Below are positions 35,360 to 45,429 of a DNA stretch of 64,000 bases, one piece after another. Source of the stretch: Dipteronia dyeriana (taxonomy: Eukaryota > Streptophyta > Magnoliopsida > Sapindales > Sapindaceae); contig CM065297.1 in NCBI GenBank assembly GCA_032871835.1, positions 23,180,098 through 23,244,097 on the forward strand, read 5' to 3'. The position numbers were made by a program, and so were the translations under genes. The notes below the pieces were generated by a model. That model ran no database searches. It was not told the DNA's origin and saw only the letters and a program-made list of their open reading frames with translations. How positions within the stretch are numbered: the first letter of the stretch is position 1; every line of letters begins with the position of its first letter.

Positions 35360-35515
35360 AGTTCTTACTCGAGTCATATTTATTCCCGAGTAAGAGCAAT
35401 AGCTGATGGTCCCGAGTAGCGCCGTTTGAGCCCGAGTAGAAGCGTTGTTTAACCAGTCCCGAGTGTTGTTAACTGATCCCGAGTAGGTTTCATTCAATTT
35501 ATGCTTACTCGGGCT
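35360..35515 (-). promoter_or_regulatory. CCCGAGTA motif array in the G3 U3
   Basis: About seven CCCGAGT/ACTCGGG-type motifs lie within roughly 150 bp upstream of the LTR TATA box. Several recur in the solo LTR around 58255-58380. Repeated short motifs in U3 often act as enhancer sites. The factor is unknown. Confidence 0.5.
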
Positions 35516-35632
35516 TTTTTCTCTTTATTGATGCCTCGTAGGATATTTCCTGAGTGCCCATTTGGGCTTCCACCTGGCTATTTTCTCCTTCATGTCAATG
35601 ACGTGTATGCTTGGTAAAATTCACATACGACA

Positions 35633-35646
35633 ATACCCACTTAAAA
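35633..35646 (-). other. Polypurine tract of G3
   Basis: TTTTAAGTGGGTAT on the minus strand directly abuts the LTR start TGTCGTATG, at the same position and with the same GGGTAT end as the G2 tract. Confidence 0.7.
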
Positions 35647-36059
35647 TATTTTTGCCGAGTAAATTTCATTTCGGGCAAGAGTATTTTAATCGTCTTAATT
35701 TTTACTCGTCATAAATAGCCGTCTTGTCATAATGGCGTGTCTGAATGGTGACTCTGTAATTTCGATTCGCTTCATCACGCGAGATCTTAAATGATGGCGA
35801 CGTTTTAAAGTTTGACGGTCAAGGGCTACTTCCTGTTTTGACATGCGTCCCTCGTCTCTTCGTTTTTCGATATCAATTATGAGAAATGATTTTTGCGTTT
35901 CCCTAAACGCCGCCTATGTCATAGAGTTTCATCATAAGTTTTTTCCCGCCTTGAAATCCTAGAGTTTCGTGCCGTCTCTTCTTTAAATTTTTTGCTGAGA
36001 GACATCGTTTGCTTATTCTCAACAATTTCCAGTAGAAATTTCTTTAAACTCAGATTTCT

Positions 36060-37266
36060 TTTTCCAGAAGTTCGTGATTCTCCATTTGAAGATCTTGCAT
36101 CAATCTCAATTCATGGTTAGTTTTAATGTGGCCATCTTCCCGCCATCGTCTCTTTAAAATCGATTTTGATACATTAGAACGTGGGGATTTCCAGTTAGTT
36201 TCTTGCATTAAACGATTATTAGGGGATATCCCAATAGATGAACCTCCATTCTTAAAGGTTGACGTTTCTAGGCTTCACCCCGACGTCACTTTCAGCCCTG
36301 TATCGAGTTCTCCATCTAGTTTTGATTCTGATATTTTTGATCACAGGGTATCTTTTCGAATGATAGGTAAACATCAGAGCAGAAGTAAGGCATACAAGCA
36401 CGGCTCGAGCAGCTTTCGGACCAGGGAACAGACTGTTAACGAGGGTGACGTTGATGAAGTGTACAAGGCGTCTCGCCTTTCATTTTCTGATACTCGCCCG
36501 AGTGGCTTTGATATTGAGCCGAATGTGGTCAGGGCAGCTGAGATAGAAAAATACCGCTCCTGATTCGACTTGCCTGACTTAGTCACTTTGGTTCTTGCGG
36601 GGGATAGAGCCGTATGGAATCCTCCTGAGGGTATGGTCGTAATTTATGGATCCATGCTTTGCTGTGGTGTCACACTTCCCCTTCAGCTTTTTATTGCCTG
36701 GTTTTTGGCTGAAGCAGGGATAAGCCCAGCTTAGTTGGCCCCGAATAGTTACAAAGTCTTGATGTGCATGTGGCACATGTTCAGTCGAATGAACCTTTCG
36801 CCGCCTTCCCCGAATGAAATCAGGCATTTCTTTACGCTGAGGCAGGTTAGCAAAACGGGGACCTATTTTCTTGCGTCTACTCCATCGGACGGTTGGGTCC
36901 CCAAAGAAGCAAAGGTGAATCGGAAGGTCGATGCTTCTGATGACCCAAAAAAGAAGGGTTTTGTATGGGGATTCCATACATCCAACAAGTTCTAGAAGAA
37001 CAATTGATTTTTTACTGGAAGGGCTCTCGGGCTCAACGTCACTGTTGGATCCAGGGATTCCCGAACTGTGTTGAGTGTTCCCCGTTTCTTCTGTTCCCCC
37101 GAAGCGTGGAACAGAAAAATAATTGATTATAATGATTCTAAGCTGAAGAGGCTGACTCGGGCAGCTTTTCGTACTCTGGAGAAGAGAAGCAAGAGCTACC
37201 TTTTTAAAGAGGAGGATTTGATAAAGCTCGGCTTCTTCAGACAGATTTCGGGCCATCGCAGGCGAT
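36060..37266 (+). pseudogene. G3 aORF exon 1 (gypsy-type transposase-like domain)
   Basis: The frame is open at 36126-36563 and continues after stops with RAVWNPPEGMVVIYGSML, LAPNSYKVLMCMWHMF, SPNEIRHFFTLRQ, GFVWGFHTSNKF and KLGFFRQISGHRRR. These match the G2 aORF in order. The family has no proven activity. In-frame stops lie near 36561, 36732, 36993 and 37005. The exon ends at donor GTAAGT (37267). It runs opposite to G3 pol, between integrase and the 3' LTR. Confidence 0.75.
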
Positions 37267-37338
37267 GTAAGTAACCTGGCGCCCTTTCTGTTGTATTTTT
37301 CTGCTTTTCATTTTCTTCTAACAAGATTTTTTTTTTAG
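37267..37338 (+). other. Intron 1 of the G3 aORF
   Basis: Seventy-two bases start GTAAGTAACC and end in a T-rich tract TTTTTTTTTTAG. Exon 2 opens TGTTCGATACGGAC, aligning with TGTACGAGATGGAC after the G2 intron. Confidence 0.75.
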
Positions 37339-38135
37339 TGTTCGATACGGACGTTGTCAGCGATCTTTAAGCTCGCCAGGTGAAGGCGATTCTGTAAGCG
37401 AGTAGAAAGAAAGCTTCCCATCAGGCCGATGAGGGTATTGCTCCACCTGTGCCTGATGAGGAAACCGACACTGCTGAGGAACGAATTCCCCAGTGCGTTG
37501 TTTAGGGTGCTCAGCCTCCTACTCAGGATTCTGCTGGTCCAAGTGGACAGAGTGAAGGCCCGTGGAAAGAGCCTGTTGGATGGTTTGAAGCCGGCGACAG
37601 TGGTAACGTCTTGATGGATCAAGCGCCTGCAGGTGCCAAGTTCTTTGAGTCTTTTCGGGATGATCCGCAGGAAGATCCTTTTACAGATCTTAACTTTCAC
37701 CGTTCTCGGGGTGAGAAGCGAAAGGCAGTTAGTTCACCGTCTCGTCCTCTCAAAGTTCCTCGGGTAGTCTCATTTATTGACTCCAGTGACAAAGATGTTA
37801 CAGATGAGATTACCCTGAATGTTGGCTCTAGAGCATTAGTAGATGCAGCCGCTTCAGAACCGAGTAGGGCTTCTTCTACCCCCGAAGTTGGAGATATGGG
37901 GGCTGAACCTTCAGGGGTTCTTTCTTCATCCTTAGAACCAAACAGGGCTTCTCCTGCCCCCAAGTTTGGAAATCTGGGAGCTGAACCCTCGGGGGTTCCT
38001 TTATTCTTTTCTCCCCAGGATATGTTACTGGAGATGTCCTCCGGTAGGGCTTTTATCATGGAAGACCGTTAGAGCAGCTTTCAGGATGGTTCCCTGACCG
38101 AACGTCTCCAAAATATTTTTAACGATGCATCTTAT
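37339..38135 (+). pseudogene. G3 aORF exon 2 (acidic, Ser/Pro-rich)
   Basis: Mostly one open frame (37611-38072 is continuous). It encodes a low-complexity acidic region with a basic RSRGEKRKAVSS patch that could serve as a nuclear signal. An internal repeat, GAEPSGV...SLEPNRAS...KFGNLGAEPSGV (about 37895-38000), is visible. Stops at about 37368, 37398, 37503 and 38070 interrupt it. No known domain. Confidence 0.65.
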
Positions 38136-38200
38136 GTAAGTTGAATCCGACTCCTTTATTGTTTTGCTTCTGCCAGATTTCTAAGTATATTCCTTTACAG
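38136..38200 (+). other. Intron 2 of the G3 aORF
   Basis: Sixty-five bases from GTAAGTTGAA to TATTCCTTTACAG. Exon 3 opens ATGGTGGCCGAATTG. The position is shared with G2 and G4. Confidence 0.75.
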
Positions 38201-39052
38201 ATGGTGGCCGAATTGGCTGAGCTTATTCAGACGCAGCAACATCAAGCCGATCGAATAAGGCGTCTAGAGGCTCAGCTGAAGGCGAGTGAGGAGGGCAGTG
38301 CTCGAGCCGAGAAAGCTTACCAGCATGAGGTCGGTTCTGTACAAATATTTACTGACCATTGTCTGGCAAAGCAGGTTGAAGCAGAGGATAAGGCATCTCT
38401 GGCAGAGGACAAGGTTGTATCACTTCAAAATCTTCTATCTTCTGCTGAAGAATCCATGCTCAAGGCGGAGCAGGAGGCGGAGCAGGCAAAGTCTGCGTAT
38501 GACCAAAAAATCGAAGATCTGGAGCGCCAAGTGCTGACAGTTGAATCCTTTTCCAGAGAGGCCAGGTTGGAACTCGAAGTCCAAGGGGTGGATCGTTTTA
38601 AAAGATCCCCTGCTTACGATGCCCTACTTCTTCTGGAATTTCAACGTGGGCTAGTTTCAGCAGGCGAGTTCATCAAAGTTAAGAATAGGGCGACTGAGAA
38701 GGCCCGAGCTAATTGGGAGCTATCAATCAAACACCACGTGGACCAGTCCTTGGAATCTCTTCGGATTTAGATGAAGGAATGGAGAGCCAACTGCCGTAGT
38801 CAAGGGAAAGAGCCATATCCCATGCATTTAGAGATTCCGTCTAAGCATTCTCTCTTTACCTTTTATGCAAGTCAAGAGTCGGTGGAGGGTGTAGTCCCGG
38901 ACGTCGGGCCAGTCCCGGGTGAGGATTACAGCCAGTGGATGGATGATACTGTCGACGATATCACTTGGCCATCTAATGAGAGCCTGCTTCGTGAGTACGA
39001 GATGGTGCCAGATTCGAGTATTGGCAAAGGCTCGAAATCCTCGCAACCTTAA
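38201..39052 (+). pseudogene. G3 aORF exon 3: coiled coil and C-terminal domain
   Basis: A long open frame encodes a coiled coil of about 130 residues (IRRLEAQLKASEEG, then LLSSAEESMLKAEQ and KIEDLERQVL). The conserved VDRFKRSPAYDALLLLEF segment and an acidic end follow. A single TAG at 38768-38770 precedes an in-frame continuation to 39052 (MHLEIPSKHS, SQWMDDTVDD). The coiled coil implies self-assembly or partner binding, by inference. Confidence 0.7.
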
Positions 39053-40049
39053 TTTTGTAGAATTGTAGAAAATTCTGATTATTTTTTACTTTGTACAGAA
39101 CCATTCTTTGAACTGTAACCATTCTTTTAGGAGCAATAAAATTCTATTTTATTTTGAATTGAATGGTCTTGATCTGTTTATTGCTGATTGTTGCCGAGTA
39201 CTGTATTAAACTGGCTGATGTTCGGGTAACTTAACCGAGTATCTTATTAAACCGGTTGTTACCCGAATGACTTCAATTGCAAAGTATCTTATTAAACCGG
39301 CTGATGTTCGAGTAACTTAACTGAGTATCTTATTAAACAGGTTGTTACCCGAATGACTTCAATTGCCAAGTATCTTATTAAACTGGCTTCTTAGAGGTTC
39401 GGGTAACTTAACCGAGTATCTTATTAAACCGGTTGTTACCCGAATGACTTCAATTGCCAAGTATCTTATTAAACTGGTTCTTTATTATTAACCGAGTCAT
39501 CTTGAAACATGTAAGTTTGCACTTGTGTTTCATACCCGGTTGCTACCCGAACATTACATCAAGGCTCACCATGATCAAAGGTTCGAGTCCTTACGCAATA
39601 CCAAGGATGTCTTCCCAGTTTTATGCGTAAGGGTTTGCCGAATTGTTGAGTTTTTTTTTTAAAAGAAATTGCTTCAACACAGCTACGCATTTCATCGGAA
39701 TTTCTCCCGATAGCGTCCCGAGCATTTTTCCAGAGTCTGGTGCATCAGGTTTGAATTTTTGCGAAGGTCATTTAGACCCTGCACGGCTGGCATGCTCCTA
39801 CAAGCTTCTCCACCCATTCAGGATTTGATGGTCCCGAGAATTCTATTTGAATGTTCTTATTATCATGCTCTTCTTCCATATGTTCTTATTATCATATGCT
39901 TTCTTTTGGAAATCCCGAGCTAGATGCTTTTTTTTTCAAAAATTTCGAGTAGTTTTATTTATTACTACTAAAATCAACAAAGATTCAAATTACAGTTTAA
40001 TATTTATCCTAACTAATATTGTCCTGACTAGAAAAAAGAACATGTATTT
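39053..40049. other. G3 spacer between convergent aORF and integrase
   Basis: No gene is seen. It contains AATAAAATTC shortly after the aORF end (about 39136), a possible plus-strand poly(A) signal, and the dimeric tandem array at 39195-39480. The remainder is T-rich. Confidence 0.65.
39195..39480 (+). repeat. Tandem array with an approximately 86-bp dimer unit
   Basis: About three dimers alternate two half-units of 41-46 bp, each starting (C/A)(G/A)AGTATCTTATTAAA. One half carries TTCGGGTAAC and the other its exact complement GTTACCCGAA, so each dimer can fold back. Arrays in this part of Tat elements are a known source of plant satellite DNA. Confidence 0.85.
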
Positions 40050-41268
40050 TTAAGGATAGAAAATCTTTAGATATTGGGCATTGCATGGTCGGGGTAAAAC
40101 CCCTCCATTGGGTTGAGCAATCCAATAAACTCCACGGCCAGCTATCCCCTCGATCTTGTATGGACCTTCCCATTTATCAGCCAGGGACCCTGCGGCTTTA
40201 TTTTTTATGTTTAATGACACCTTCCTGAGCACTAGGTCTCCTAGCTAGAATTTCCTGATCCGAACACGAGAGTTGTAGTGGCGAGCCACTCTTTGTTGAT
40301 ATGCTGTATTTCTTATTCGGGACTTTTCCCTCTTTTCTTCTAGCTCATCCAAACTTTGTAGTAGCATATCAACATTCTGTTCTTCATCATATAGCCTGAC
40401 CCGTGGTGACGCACACGATGTTTCTATGGGAATAACGGCTTCTGTTCCAAATGCTAAAGTGTATGGAGTCTCTCCTGTTGAAGTCCTCGCTGTCGTCCGA
40501 TATGCCCATAATACTTAGGGAAGCTTTTCAACCCAACTTCCTTTTTTGGCATCCAGCTTTGCTTTGATGGTGTGCTTGATAATTTTATTTACTGCTTCCA
40601 CCTGTCCATTTGTTTGAGGTTGGGCTGGTGTTGCATAGTAATTAGCAATCTGGTACTTCTCGCACAGCTGTCTGAACTTCAGGTTATCAAACTGGGTGCC
40701 ATTGTCAGTGATTATATTGTCCGGAACTCCAAACCTATAAAGTATGTTTTTCTTTACAAAATTTATGGTGTTAGCTTCTGTGATATGCACCAGCTCTTCA
40801 GCTTCTGCCCATTTTGTGAAATAATCGATAGCGACTATGGCGTAATTTGCTCCACCTCCTGTCCCAGCTGGCATTGGGCCGATCAGGTCTAGGCCCCACA
40901 TGGTGAATGTCCATGGGGCGATGAGGTTGTTGTCGGATATCGTTAGCAATCCTTTGACAGGTATTGCAACTTTCCGACCATTGCTGTGCGTCTGAGAAAA
41001 GCGTAGGCCAGTAATAGCCTTGCCTGAGTACCTTATACGCCAGACTTCTACCCCTAGTGTGGTTCCCGTAAACTCCTCCGTGGATCTCTTGAAGTATTCG
41101 ATGTGCATCTTCTTCCGGTACACATCTCTGGAGAGCTCGGGAAAACCCACTTCTGTATAATTTTCCTCCGATCATGGTATACCTAGCCGATCGATACCTG
41201 ATGCACTTTGCTAATACCGGATCTTTCGGGAGCACGCCTTCTTCCAGGAACCTTCTCAGCTGGACCAT
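40050..41268 (-). pseudogene. G3 integrase
   Basis: The open frames 41268-40798, 41150-40515 and 40232-40050 contain the zinc-binding head (CNTCQR), the core with AIDYFTKW, TDNGTQFD and GQVEAVNK (the D, D and E of the catalytic triad all present), and the C-terminal SLADKWEGPYKIEG segment. A frame change near 40950-40850 and gaps around 40514-40233 break it. This is the best-preserved integrase core in the window. Confidence 0.82.
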
Positions 41269-42064
41269 CCAACCATCTTACAATGTTTGGATTTCTGAAA
41301 TTTCCAAATGCTTAGGTAGCTGTACTCGGTTTAAGGAGGTGTGCAACTGGAATGGTCTTTGGTCTGATTGAGGTTGTTGTTGACGCTAATTTAGACAATG
41401 TGTCAGCCTTTTCATTTTCTTCCATAGGGATCAGAACGATCTTGTATTCTTTAAATTTTTGGAAGAGCTGTTTCACGATGTCACGGTAGGCTATCATTCC
41501 TTCATCTTTTGCCTGGTACTCGTCCATAACCTGGTTGACAACTACCTGTGAATCGCTGAATATCTCAACTTCATCTGCCCCGAGAGCTAACAATGCCTCG
41601 TACTCGGCTTGATTATTGGTTGCTTTAAAATCAAATCTTATGGCACACTCAACATCATCTCCTTCTGGGTGTGAACTACGATCCCTGCCTCGCTTCCATG
41701 AGTATTTGAAGAGCCATCAACATACAGTTTCCATGGGAAACTCTTATCCAAGAGTCTTTTTGCTTCCTGGTTTGGTTCTGTGAACTCGGCTATGAAGTCT
41801 GCCACAGCTTGTCCTTTGAGGGAGGATCTGGGGACATAATCAATATCGAATTCACTTAGATCGATTGCCCATTTGGTAAGTCTTCCTGATATTTATGGTT
41901 TTTGTAAAATTTGTCTTAATGGGAACCTGGATTGTATGGGCCTGAAAATTTGGTCTCAATTTTTTAGCCGTTGAAACCAATGCTAAGGCCATCTTTTCTG
42001 CCTGTGAGTACTTGGTCTCAACCGGTACGAGTGCCTTGCTGGTATAATACACTGGTTTCTGCAC
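41269..42064 (-). pseudogene. G3 connection and archaeal-type RNase H
   Basis: The connection has MQKPVYYTSKALVPVETKYS (42064 onward). The second RNase H has LYVDGSSNTHGSEAG, a TNNQAEYEALLALG-type segment, IFSDSQVVVNQVMDEY and ENEKADTLSKLAS (41593-41312). The TNN-AEYEAL signature and position mark the extra RNase H typical of Tat elements. Stops and frame changes occur between 41870 and 41594. Confidence 0.8.
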
Positions 42065-42900
42065 TCCATCTTATGTTCTGACTAAGACTGAACTTGCTGC
42101 AAGCTCGATTATTGACAGATACAGCTGAAGTATTTCCCCCTTTTACGGTTTTAAGAGAACGAGAGCCTGTCCCAAGTACTCTTTTATTTTTAAGAATGCC
42201 TGCTCGCACTCTTTATTCCACTCGAGTCCTTTCCTTTTTTTGATTATCTTGAAGAAGGGTGCGCACCTGTCTGTAGCCCTTGAGATGAATCTTCCCAAGA
42301 AGGCTAAACACCCTGTTAAGGGTTGTACTTCTTTCAATGTTTTTGGTGAGGTCATTTCTTGCAAAGCCTGGATCTTCTCGGGATTAACTTCGATTCCTCT
42401 TTGATGGACTTGAAAACCCAAGAATCTCCCCGAATGGACTCCGAATAAACATTTGTTCTGGTTTAATTTCATCTGGTATCTTCTTAGAACATCAAATGTC
42501 TCTCCGAGGTCACGGGCATGCTCATCTGCCGAGACGCTTTTAGTCAACATGTTATCAATGTACACTTCCATGTTCCTTCCTATTTGTCGAGTGAAGATTT
42601 TGTTGACCAACCTTTGATACGTAGCACCTGTATTTTTTAAACCGAAGGGCATTACTGTATAGCAATATAAACCCTGATCCGTTGTGAAAACTGTTTTTTC
42701 TTCATCAGCTTTGTTCATCCGGATCTGATTGTATCTCGAGTAAGCGTCCATGAAGCTAAGCAAGTCATGACCTGTTGTGGCATCTACTAGCTGGTTTATC
42801 CTTAGAAGTGGGAAGCTATCCTTTGGACATGCCTTGTTTAGATCCGTGAAATCTACTTACATCCTCCATTGTCTATTTTTCTTTTGGACGAGGACTACGT
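42065..42900 (-). pseudogene. G3 reverse transcriptase
   Basis: The frame 42763-42143 is open for 206 codons. It contains SFMDAYSRYNQIRM, TDQGLYCYTVMPFGLKN, the active-site box YIDNMLTKS (about 42559-42533) and FLGFQVHQRGIEVNPEK. The second Asp of YxDD is Asn, encoded AAC. Upstream finger segments lie in another frame (about 42900-42770). RT would copy element RNA. Confidence 0.8.
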
Positions 42901-43450
42901 TGGCGACCCACTAAGGGTAGCTGACTTCTCTGATTGATCCAGTCGCCATTAGCTTTTCCACCTCTTGTTTGATTGCTTGACTTCTTTCCAGATTGAATGA
43001 CAAGGATTCTTTACACTGATTTGGCTGTATTATGGTGCACACTTGTTCAGCATCATGTTTGTCTCTGTATACTGACAGGTTTGCTCTTCGGGCCATCTCT
43101 TGGGATCCCTTGACTATCCCAACCCCTTGTTCTGTTGGGAATTTGATCATTAATGCATAAGTGGCAGTCACGAATTCAGGAATGGCTGGCCCAATAATGC
43201 ATTATACGGCCAATTATCCAAGTCAACTACCACGAAGTCGAGCAGGACAGTCCTCTGGCATGGTGCCTTTCCGATCTTTACGGGTAATTTTACCATCCCG
43301 AGTGCCCTGACCTCTATCCCTCCAAACCCTCTTAATGGAGTATGGAAAGACTGTAAATCTTTTCGGTCTAGTCTTAGCTGGCCATACACGGCCACGCTCA
43401 GGATGTCTGCTGAACTCCCATTATCTATTAAAATTTTCTAGACTTCCCTA
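42901..43450 (-). pseudogene. G3 protease and linker
   Basis: The segment IDNGSSADILS (about 43440-43410) carries the catalytic Asp. The domain continues with GMVKLPVKIGKAPCQ and YNALLGQPFLNS (43395-43168), then a linker (43171-42911) ending in MATGSIREVSYP, the usual entry to RT. A frame change lies near 43168. Confidence 0.75.
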
Positions 43451-43952
43451 TGGCCAATCAGGGCACTTATAACCAAAGCGTCATTAGGTTAAACATCGAC
43501 CCCATGGGAATCTGCCTCTATAAAGACTATTGGGTCCCGTCCTTCCTTTACCCTTTTCGGGTTTGGATCAATCGAGTTTACATCGAAGTTATTCCTTGCT
43601 TCTATTGCTTCTCTAATTTCCTGAGTTCGTTCTCCGTTGCTTCTCCCAGTTGAGGGTCCTCCGAAAATTATATGTATTACTTGATTGGCTTCGGGGCTGG
43701 TTCTTTAATTTTGACCAGGGTTGTGATCAACCTTGACTTCTCTCTTAGTTTCTGATCTCTCATCTTTTTTCAAGATTACATCCCGCAGGTGCCCTTCCCG
43801 AATAAGAGTCTCTATGTAATCTCTGAGCTGAAAACACTTTGAAGTCTCATGCCCGGTTTCCTTGTGAAACCTTCAATACTTGGTTGTATCTCTCCAGGCG
43901 AACTGTGATTGTCGCCACGGTTCTTGAACCATATTATTCTCTTCCAAGATGG
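43451..43952 (-). pseudogene. G3 gag C-terminal part with zinc-binding-like segment
   Basis: Minus-strand translation gives FHKETGHETSKC with LIREGHLRD (about 43880-43790), then IIFGGPSTGRSN (about 43680-43640), the same layout as G1 and G2. A stop at about 43953 and frame changes separate it from the long gag frame. It would bind RNA. Confidence 0.7.
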
Positions 43953-45383
43953 CTAAAATTTCTTCTTGTTTTTTCGAAGAGGGGTGTAGTTGGTATATCT
44001 ACCCCGGTATTTCTCTATAGACCGTTCGGCATTAAGCCCATTACCCTCATCCTTGTTTTTCTCCTTGTCGTTCCCTTTCTGTTTTTCCTTTTGATTCTGC
44101 AACTTAGATTCGGTATTCTTCTGTTCGGGCTTTCCTCCATGCATAAAGCTTCCTCCTGTAGCTAACTCTTCCTTCTCGGCCAGAGCGTATCCTCCTGCCA
44201 TATCCATCATGTCGGCATACCTAGTCAGCCGTGCTCTTCTCAAATCAAAGGATAGTCGTCCATTCTGCAAGTTATTGGTGAAGGCAACAATAATTGCTTC
44301 ATCATTAGCACTGCCAATTTCTGAAACTGCTTGGCCGAACCGGCCCAAGTACTTTTTTAATGACTCGTCCTTCTCCTGCTTTATTTGAGAGAGGTAGGCC
44401 ACCGATTTTTTCCTGTGAACATTGCTCAGGACGTGCCTTGAGAAGCTCCTGCTCAGTTCCTTGAAATTTCCGATGCTCGCCGGGGGTAGTCTTTTGAACC
44501 ATCTTGACCCTGTGTCCCCCAGTGTTTGTGGAAAGTTGAGAAACAATAGGGGGTCATTGCGGGCATATTGAGCCATGGCACTTTTATAGCGTCTAACGTG
44601 CTCCTTTAAATCTGTATCTTTTTTGAATTGCTCCACATGCGGCATACTGAATCTTTCTAAGAAAGGGGTCCGCAAAATCTCCTTGGTGAATGGACTGTCA
44701 GAGTCATCGTCTGATATATCATTATAGCCATAACGTCTGACCAGTGCCTCAATCTGTCGCCTGTTATTCTTGACTTCTCGAGTTAGGCTCTGGATCGTGA
44801 CATCTCTGTCCCCCATCGGACTTCCCCGACTGTTAAACTGTTGGGTTATCTTCATTCTTTCCTCAGACTCTTCACTCTGATGCCGGTCCACTCGTGTGAC
44901 TCCATGATGATGTTTGCGATGGTGTTGATCACTGTCTTCTGATGATGACCAGCCTCTATGCCGGTCGTATTTATGATGTCTGGCACGTACTGTTTGATTG
45001 TGGTCCAGCCTCTGGTGATGTTGTTCCTCTTCAAGTGTTTTCTGTCCAGCCGGGTTGATTGGGGAAGAGTTCCTTCTAGTTTCTGGCATAGTTATTCCTG
45101 GCCCAACCACCACCGAACGGAGCCTTACGAGTGGAGGATTGGGAGTATGTGCTCCTGCAGCCAGTAGATCAATCCCTTCCCTTGCTGCGTCTATCACCAA
45201 TTGCTGCAAGGCCTCTTGGAAAAGCAGCGTAAGATCTCTGTTGGTTGGAGGAACTTGCTGGATCCCTGCCAGGTGCGCAGGCTGGTTTTCTGTGTTTGCT
45301 ACAGGATCTTGTGACGTGTTACCAACATGGAAATCGCCTGGTGATTTTTGGCCATTCCCTGAACTACTTCTGCTTCCTGCCAT
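43953..45383 (-). CDS. G3 Gag, long open frame (476 codons)
   Basis: The frame is open from the PBS to 43953. The first ATG is at 45383-45381; upstream codons overlap the PBS, so this start is chosen. Order of parts: Gln/Asn-rich head with LLFQEALQQLVIDAAREGI, a His/Arg/Ser-rich basic linker, and the gag core (FSMPHVEQFKKDTDLKEHV, DTGSRWFKRLPPASIGNFKE, KYLGRFGQAVSEIG, then NGRLSFDLRRARLT). The Lys-rich tail ends in NYTPLRKNKKKF. It probably lacks its zinc-binding end because of a stop. It could still be translated, but the element as a whole is broken. Confidence 0.8.
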   Translation of the reverse strand: MAGSRSSSGNGQKSPGDFHVGNTSQDPVANTENQPAHLAGIQQVPPTNRDLTLLFQEALQQLVIDAAREGIDLLAAGAHTPNPPLVRLRSVVVGPGITMPETRRNSSPINPAGQKTLEEEQHHQRLDHNQTVRARHHKYDRHRGWSSSEDSDQHHRKHHHGVTRVDRHQSEESEERMKITQQFNSRGSPMGDRDVTIQSLTREVKNNRRQIEALVRRYGYNDISDDDSDSPFTKEILRTPFLERFSMPHVEQFKKDTDLKEHVRRYKSAMAQYARNDPLLFLNFPQTLGDTGSRWFKRLPPASIGNFKELSRSFSRHVLSNVHRKKSVAYLSQIKQEKDESLKKYLGRFGQAVSEIGSANDEAIIVAFTNNLQNGRLSFDLRRARLTRYADMMDMAGGYALAEKEELATGGSFMHGGKPEQKNTESKLQNQKEKQKGNDKEKNKDEGNGLNAERSIEKYRGRYTNYTPLRKNKKKF

Positions 45384-45409
45384 CGCTTTTAACAAGTTCG
45401 GGGGTTCGT

Positions 45410-45427
45410 CCCCTCCTTCTAGCGCCA
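45410..45427 (-). other. Primer-binding site of G3
   Basis: TGGCGCTAGAAGGAGGGG on the minus strand begins two bases after the LTR end (...CAACA-AT). It is the same TGGCGC class as in G1, with a different 3' half, so another tRNA may be used. Confidence 0.75.
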
Positions 45428-45429
45428 AT

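Larger units (their letters stand above)
34749..35632 (-). repeat. 3' LTR of G3 (884 bp)
   Basis: On the minus strand it opens TGTCGTATGTGAATTTTACC and ends GAAATCGACGTCAACA. It carries a CCCGAGTA-type array (35360-35515), a TATAAATA box (35035-35042) and, downstream of the box, an ACGTCCACGGG block. The solo LTR at 58094-58980 is the same family, full length, in opposite orientation. Confidence 0.9.
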
